Part shown: positions 56,908 to 64,000 of the stretch, piece by piece | How positions within the stretch are numbered: position 1 is the stretch's first letter | Layout: every line of letters begins with the position of its first letter | Origin: Rhexocercosporidium sp. MPI-PUGE-AT-0058 | Lineage: Eukaryota > Ascomycota > Leotiomycetes > Helotiales | DNA length: 64,000 nt | Assembly (NCBI GenBank): GCA_020746875.1 | Contig: JAGTJL010000025.1 | Coordinates: 310,001-374,000 of the forward strand | Reading direction: 5' to 3' | Position numbers and translations under genes: made by a program | Notes under the pieces: generated by a model | Seen by the model: only the letters and a program-made list of their open reading frames with translations | What the model was told of the DNA's origin: nothing | The model's database searches: none

Positions 56908-59900
56908 ATGCAGGCCGAAATCTCACATGCATCCTGGCATCCTGCCTTGATGCCGAATTCGATACCAGAAGCAATTGCGACAGAATTCCCAGAATCCCAA
57001 TCGAGTCCATGGCCAGCGCCCGAAGCCCCTTTTGAACAACATTCAGAGCCAACCCCCGATGCATCGCATCCAACCGAACCCGAAGCTGTAGAGGAGGAGC
57101 AAGCTGCAGAAAGACAAATACCGGAAGATAATAATGCTCATCCAGAGCTGGGGGATCTTCGTGATGCGCTTACAACATCTCTGGCAAGTCCGGGAGGCGT
57201 AGAATTGGACGAAAGCCCATGGCACAACGGCAATGCGCCAGAGGCTACGGATGAATTTGACAAGGCAGATTTTCCCTCGAAAGGACCTCATCATGAAAAT
57301 AAACATCTGAGCACGATGTCGTTTGCTCGAACTGTGTCGGAGGATGTAAATTGGGGGGAGGACGATGAGGTGGATCCGCAATGGAATATCCAACGAACAG
57401 ATACCGACCCTTTCAAATTCATGGCCAAGTCAGACCGGACCAACTCCTTTCCTCAAGTCCCTCCCACACATTCGGATGGATTTAATCATGATCAGCCTCT
57501 TGCCCATAGCCAGGCCGAGGACATTCTGAATGAGCTTGAACAGGAGGCACCGGAAGACCTATTCGGGGATGAGGAGAACGACCCAGAAGCAGAATTCTTT
57601 GCTCAAAGTTCGACACGGCCAGGCAACCCCCGGGAATTCCAACCAGGGAATGGTGCGGAGGAGGATAAGTTGCGGTTACCGGATTATGGACAAACATACG
57701 GAGGAGACGTTCGACCTGAGCAGGACGAGGAATTAGAAGCCCGTTTCGAAGAAGGACTTCCCCTTGTTCAATCCCACGAAGACACGAAGCCCTACTCGGA
57801 ACCAATACACTCGACCGACCCCTTTGCGACAGAGGATATAAATGAGGAGGACTTTTTCGGTCAGGTCAACAAAGGGGACGATGGCCTGGAGTCTGCGCCG
57901 GAGCACCACTTGGAGCGAAAATCTACGATGCAAGTTATGGATTCGTTGCATTATCAGCCACATGAGCAGATCCATGATATAATACACGAGGAGGAACCCA
58001 TAAAAAGCTCTCAAAGTTCCCTGGATCGGTCTACCGGTGGTGGAATAGCTGCATCATCTAGTACAATTCTCTCTGCGGTGCTTGGGGACCCGGACGCTCC
58101 CATACATGCAGAAACAGACCTCTTAGATTCGGACGAAGGAGATCTTGCGGCAAAATGGAAAGCAGCTTTGGCTGGTGATGAATTCTTGGCTGATGATGAC
58201 GACGAGCTTCTTCCCGACGACGATGAACCAACGGAAAGTGCTGGTTTCGATCCGGCCACTCTCTTTGGTAGTGATGACGAAGGCTTTCTCGAGGAAAATG
58301 ATCAAAATGCAGACGATATGTTTGGTCAACAGACGACAACCCCCCCTGTTCCCACGCCAGTTACTGGACAAAATGGTCACGTGGTTGGGTTTGATAGTCT
58401 TACCGGAGGAGCCCAAGCGAAACGGCCTACGAGCAGTAGTAACAAGTATCTGCCTGCTGGTGCCGCAGCAGTGCCTCCGGCTGCCCCAGGGAACCCTTAC
58501 AGCCCTTCTGCGCCTCTTTTGACTGATCTTTCAAACAATGCATTTACAACTACGGCACAAATTCCATATATGTCCCCCTCGACCGCGAACTTTCAGCCAC
58601 CGCCTCCTAGACCCGATATGCCAAAAGCTCAAAGCTTTGCGGACAAGTCCAAAGGTGGCTATGCGTCGCCTTATGATCTCCCAATGGATGTCGTCAAGCC
58701 TCGGAAAAGAGTTAGTATGCAAACCATGAATCGAGCCCCAGCTCCACCCGACATCGCACCACCAAGAAGCAGTAGCATACAAAGTCAGCCGCCTCGTGCA
58801 GCTTCAGCAGGGATACTTCCGTCTACAATCAGTCCCTCGCAGCCTAGTCAAATGCAGTCTGGAGCCCAGCCACAACCACCAAAGACTGTACGGAAGTCAC
58901 AAAGTGGATTCTTTGAGGATTTACCAATGTCTAGACCAAAACCAGCAGCAAGAAATTCCAGTAGTAATGCCTCCCCTATGCAAAGTCCTTACGGCCAGCC
59001 AGGCGTACTTTCTCCTCCTTCAGGTCCACCAAGAAGTCCTTATGATCCACTAACTGTTCAACAACAACCGGTGCAGCACCAACCTGCCCGGCAGGCTTCT
59101 CAAGTTCAAGGATTGGTTGCTCCTGAGCGTGTAAGCCCATATGCCTCTCTCCCAACTGGAAATATGCCTGTTCCAGCGGTGGCATCGAGATATTCGCCTG
59201 CGCCACCACCTCTGCAACACAGTCAGACTGCACCTCCTCCAGTTGCGCAATCTCGGTACTCACCCGCGCCCCCGGGTCTTAAACAGGCCCCAGGCCCATA
59301 TTCTGGAGCTGCTGTGAATGCCCAACCACCACAATCTGCGCCAATTCTGCCTCATCAACCTCGAACTTCGAGTCCGTTGGCTCATTTTGAGAGAGCCCAA
59401 GAGCTACGGCCACATGGCTCTTTCTCCGAAGCAGGGAGTTTTGATCGTCGGACCAGCTCGTCTGGTTATGAATCTAGTCTGCGAAACCAGCACCTACCCC
59501 CGACACGGGAAGTCGAAGAAGAGGGTCAATTATCGCCATCATCAACCAGGAACTATGGTGAACTACAGAACCAGTACAACCAGCCAGCACAAGCTTCACT
59601 AGCACGACAAGCATCTCAGACACCTCCACCTCTTCATAGCCTTACGTCCAGACTAGTGACCTCACCACCAAAACGAGCCACATCCAACTACATGCCTCAA
59701 CAGTCTTCGCATGGCCCGCCTCCTCCCTTTCTACCACCTCAAAGATCACAAACACAATCTCCTGGGAGTGCCTTCGCTGGTCCGCGCCTTGAAATGAGCA
59801 GCTCGATTCCCTATCAGCGCCCAGCATCTGTAGAAGTGCCTACCTCTCCAAGAGCCAGCAATGGATTTCAAGCGATGTCAGTCTCGTCATCCCAAGGTCG

Positions 59901-62900
59901 CGCGAGAGGTTTCTCTCAAGGATTAAGCTATGTCGCCCCAACTGATGGTAGAGAGAATGATCCATTACAGAGATGGAGGGGTGCTCCTGTCTTTGCATGG
60001 GGCGTTGGTGGTTCTATCATGACATCATTCCCACAAGATGTCCCTCGATATGGGATGAATGCCCAAGCAATGATCATTCGTAGTCCTGGCACTGTTAAAA
60101 TCAGAAGCATCAAGGACCTCGACCCTCTCCAAGAGCGGCTTGCGAGTTTTCCCGGCCCATTGAAAGGCAAGTCCAAGAAGAAGGATCTTTCAACCTGGCT
60201 CGCATCTGGTATTGAGATACTTGAGCAGAATGCATCGTATCTTCGTACCGTCTCAAACTTATCTCATGAGGACAAACGAATCGAAGAGCGGATACTACTA
60301 TGGAAAATCCTCCGTGTTTTCATCGAGCATGATGGGACTTTGGAAGGAAATCCGGTGGTGGACAAGGCCGTGCGAGCCGTTCTTTCTCCTGGCCTTGATG
60401 ATGAGGGAACTTCTGCTCCACTTTACGCCACCGGCGCAGACTTGTCTGGAATATCACACTCGTCCAACTCGGCAACGAGAGCCGACCCTGTGGATCCAGC
60501 AGCTGTGGACCAATTGAGGAAGCATCTGTTACGCGGCGAGCGAGAAAAAGCTGTCTGGGATGCGGTCGATAAAAGACTCTGGGCTCATGCCATGCTCATC
60601 TCGAATACTGTCTCGAAGGAATTGTACAAGCAAGTAGCTCAAGAGTTCATTCAAAAAGAAGTCAAGATCATCGGCGACAACGTCGAACCACTGGCGGCGC
60701 TGTACGAAATCTTCGCAGGCAATTTTGAAGAAAGTATCGATGAACTTGTTCCTCCATCTGCTAGAGCTGGCTTCCAGATGGTCAGCGCCTCAAATGGCAC
60801 AGGCCCGTCGAAAGATGCTCTCGACGGTCTTGATAGATGGCGAGAAACGCTTGGACTTGTTCTTAGTAATCGCAGCACGGACGACAGCAAGGCTCTGAAT
60901 GCTCTTGGGAAATTGCTCTCCGGCTATGGCAGAGCAGAGGCAGCACACATTTGCTTTTTATTTGCAAGGAGTCTGTCGATCTTTGGCGGAATTGATGATC
61001 CCCAAGCAAGTATTGTCCTTGTAGGATCAGACCAGCTAAGACAGCCGTATGATTTCGACAGAGAGCTGGAGCCAATCTTGCTCAGCGAAGTATTTGAATA
61101 CGGGATGTCTTTGTCAAGTAGTTCCACTATTGCGATCTCCTGCCCGCACCTAGCGGTTTACAAGTTGCACCATGCAAAGGTCTTGGCAGAGTATGGGTTG
61201 AGGGACAAAGCTCTACAATACTGTGAGGCGATCGCAACTTCTATCACGTCTCAGACAAGAAGGTCACCATATTACCATGGTTTGTTGGCATCAGAGCTCG
61301 AGGATTTGAGCAAACGGCTGAAGCAGTCACCCAAAGACGAAACTTCATCATGGATCTCTAAACCCAGCATTGACAAGGCGAAGGGGTCTGTGTGGGCTAC
61401 ATTCAATAAATTTGTTGCTGGTGACGAGGCCGACGCCGCTGCCGCTGCTTCTACACCGGGTGGTTCAGCTGACATCGGACCATTCTCCAGAATTGCTGGC
61501 GGCACCCCAACAATCAGTCGATCGCCGTCCAATGCGGACATTTATGGCTCCTACCCCGGAGGTCTTGGTAACAACAGCGGCGCACCGGTTCCAACCACCA
61601 AAGCAAGCTCGAGATATGCCCCTGGAGCAACTCCATACGGCAACCATGATATGCAATCTGGAACCTCTTACGGGTCACAGCCAAGAACTTCACTTGACGA
61701 GAGATCGTCAAGTGAGTTCAAAAGGTATGAGCCGCAACGACAGATGTCTGACTATCGACCAGACAGCCAACCAGCTCAAGCCAACAGTTTCACCCCTCAC
61801 TCCGCATACACTCCCTTCGGAAATTCCTCACCTTATGAGCCTGCTTCCGCATATACACCACAGACTCCTGTTACAGAGCAGCCTCCGACAAACCTGTACG
61901 CCTCGCCGCAAGCTGTTAATTCATTTGATGGAGAGCGACCATCATACGCCCTATCTGAGCCTTCCTATCAGCAGCCTGCATCAAGTTTTGACTCTCCTTC
62001 TTTGAACAACTATGATCCACCGGCATCAAGTAGCTACGAACCTCATGGTACAAGCGGCTTTGAGGCGCCTTCGTACGAGTCTCAAAACAATGGGTACGAA
62101 CCTCAATCTAGCGGCTATGAACCTCCGTCCAGTGGATATGTACCATATGAGCCGAATGATGAACCAGACTCGCCTATCGAGACTCGTCCAAAGAAGAAAT
62201 CCTTCATGGACGATGATGAAGATGACATTCCAGCTCTCAAGGCTGCCCCTTCATCTCGGGAGAAGACCAAGGCGGAGAAAGACAAAGAAGCAGACGAGGC
62301 CTTCCGTAAAGCCGCCGAAGCAGATGGTAAGTATCTTTTTTTCCAACCCTGCCTAACTCCATTCCAACTTCATGTACTGACATGTTCTCTGCAGCACAAA
62401 AATCAAAAGAAGCAGCTCCCGCAAAGAAGGGTTGGGGTCTAGGTGGATGGTTCGGCGGCGCCAAGAAAGAATCCCAAGACATGAGCGCCAATCCTAATAA
62501 ACCCATCCGCGCCAAACTAGGGGAAGCATCATCCTTCTACTACGACCCGGAACTCAAACGCTGGGTCAACAAGAAAGCAGGCGCGGAAGACGCGCAGGCC
62601 AAGAGCGCGACGCCGCCGCCGCCGAGAGCTGCAGGTCCACCTCGGACGGCGAGTGCGCCTATGAATATGGGGCCGCCTGCTAGCGTTACTGGTGCCGGTG
62701 GGCCGCCGACGAGTACACCACGACCGATCCCGTCAGCTATGAACATGGGACCTGGCATGGCTCCTCAAATGCTCGCTCAACGTGCCGTTAGCGACTCAAC
62801 ACACGGGCATCACCTCATGTCCTCCTCGCCACAGAGCGATGACGGAAGTGTCAATCTCAATCTGCCACCGTTGATGAATAGGAGTCAGTCGAATGGCTCA

Positions 62901-63080
62901 TTGCGCAGTTCTGGGCCGCCCAGTAGACCTGGTACGGGTATGAGTAATGCGTCTAGTATTGACGATTTGCTTGGGCCCCCTGTGCCGAGGAGCAGGAAGG
63001 ATGGTGGGGCGGCGGCGAAGAAGGGTGCGAAGAAGAAGGGCAGGGGATATGTTGATGTTATGGGTGATAAGGGTACGTAG
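56908..63080 (+). CDS. SEC16: COPII coat assembly protein Sec16
   Basis: Scaffold of ER exit sites that binds Sec23/24, Sec13/31 and Sar1. Two exons, 56908-62326 and 62395-63080, with a 68-nt intron; about 2,034 residues, normal for filamentous fungi. I chose the ATG at 56908 because [17 protein letters not shown] matches the conserved fungal Sec16 start; the frame opens further up at 56794. Layout: acidic N-terminus with repeated DPF/EDxFG-like motifs (to ~residue 520), Pro/Ser/Gln-rich linker (to ~1010), central conserved domain (about 1030-1530; [81 protein letters not shown]), Tyr/Ser/Pro-rich tail with YEPxxxGYEP repeats (62085-62150), and the C-terminal GWFGG and [20 protein letters not shown] motifs. 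Peripheral ER protein. Confidence 0.95.
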
Positions 63081-63875
63081 ATTTCCGTGGTTCGCTTGGA
63101 TGGTGATGCGTGGGAAGGGAAGATGGAAAGGGGGTGTGTATCATAGAAAGCCATCAAGCTCTGTTCTACTCTCATGGGGCGACCGTGGGGCTGGACGGAG
63201 AAAGTTGAGCGAGCGTGCTTGCTTGCTCGCGTGCAGGGATGGGTGGTTCGACTGCTTTATAGATCGGCAGTTGGTGGGCTTGGCACTTAGTACTTCCGTT
63301 GTAATTTGTATGTATCATATGAAATATTTTCTGCCTCTTCTCTTTTGCACATTCTGCTTCCTTGATGTTTTTGCTTGGGTTGCCTAGTCACTACTCCTTC
63401 TCCTTGAGATTTGAAAACGTCTTTAAATCCGAATCTACTGTGGCAAACAGCCGCTCCATCCACGCATCCACCCATGCACTCTATCCATCGAAGCTCAAAC
63501 CCGACATAATTACCTATCCTGCCGAACCGCCCACAGTATTTTTCTACCTAAACTTTGCCGGCCCCAGGACCTCGACGGAAGAACGAAAACTACCTGAACA
63601 TAGTGCTGGTAGGGTGAATGCCCAATCATTCGGGATCATGCAGAGTAAGGCCCTGATTAAGCAAATGCTACGGACTGCTTAACCACTGTACGGCGTGCGT
63701 GTGATCGTGGTATCTGGATTGTTAGGGTTGGCGGTGTGCTTGTTGTTGGATACCTATGCCTCCTAATCCAACTCCTCTGTACCGTTCCTATTCTAAAAGC
63801 AGATCCCATACCTCCTCCTATAAACCCACCAAATCCACTTCCTCCTCCTACCAAACTTGCTCTAGGGAGGGTTAC
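63081..63875. other. 3' flank of SEC16, nothing recognised
   Basis: Starts with the SEC16 3' untranslated region. A minus-strand Gly-rich frame (63854-63657) is open but has no supporting splice or family signal beyond the possibility noted for the right edge. Confidence 0.4.
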
Positions 63876-63877
63876 TC

Positions 63878-64000
63878 ACCTAGTTGCATCGAGATTGTGC
63901 GTACGTATTACCGTTTCCAGGATATCCAGCAGCACCACTCCCCTCAGCATGAATCATCCAAGCATTAACATTCCTCGTGTTCTGGACTTGGTATTGTTGG
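63878..64000 (-). CDS. Possible 3' exon of a gene entering from the right edge
   Basis: On the minus strand a frame comes in from beyond 64000, reads YQVQNTRNVNAWMIHAEGSG then GYPGNGNTYAQSRCN, and stops at TAG 63880-63878. The composition looks like the end of a small secreted or hypothetical protein. A consensus GTGAGT directly follows the TAG, so the exon may instead splice on in another phase to the Gly-rich frame at 63854-63700. Too little sequence to name it. Confidence 0.3.

Noticed and set aside
1..64000. CRISPR array or bacterial operon structure
   Set aside because: No regularly spaced short repeats; introns, RIP and gene families are eukaryotic.

Overview
The window is nuclear DNA of a filamentous ascomycete (Pezizomycotina). 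The evidence is: genes split by 47-114 nt GT-AG introns with CTRAY-like branch sites; fungus-restricted families (Zn2Cys6 regulator, HET remnant, 2EXR protein, Dal5-type permease); housekeeping genes of fungal type (Far11/STRIPAK, Neo1-type P4-ATPase, Sec16); and an AT-rich block whose repeat copies differ almost only by C-to-T/G-to-A transitions, the mark of repeat-induced point mutation (RIP). Leotiomycetes is a guess, not shown.

Left arm (1-15.7 kb): 3'-truncated FAR11-like gene (minus); a tRNA-Glu(CTC) gene that seems to carry two introns, one a 53-nt insert in the D-loop with spliceosomal signals; a divergent pair made of an O6-alkylguanine-transferase-like gene and an Ada-N/AraC-HTH protein; P5C dehydrogenase; a RidA protein; a cupredoxin-like membrane protein; a Dal5-type MFS permease; and a salicylate-hydroxylase-like FAD monooxygenase.

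Centre (15,751-33,574): no live gene. It is a Russian-doll transposon nest. A ~2.4 kb element with ~110-bp terminal inverted repeats and an 8-bp duplication (ACGATGGA) was hit by a Gypsy-type LTR element (LTRs 17,148-17,407 and 32,316-32,575, duplication TATAC). That element was hit by a Copia-type element (LTRs 18,314-18,498 and 26,059-26,243, duplication GTTTA) and by a later element that left an unmutated solo LTR (27,280-27,566). Another Gypsy-like remnant follows at ~33.7-35.0 kb.

Right arm (35.3-64 kb): a Zn2Cys6 regulator, a secreted S1/P1 nuclease, a ~6 kb gene-poor stretch with one small candidate gene, a 2EXR protein, proline dehydrogenase, a decayed HET gene, an ankyrin relic, then the divergent Neo1-type flippase and SEC16 genes, both acting in early secretory traffic. 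The two enzymes of proline degradation (4.4 and 46-47.7 kb) flank the transposon nest about 40 kb apart.
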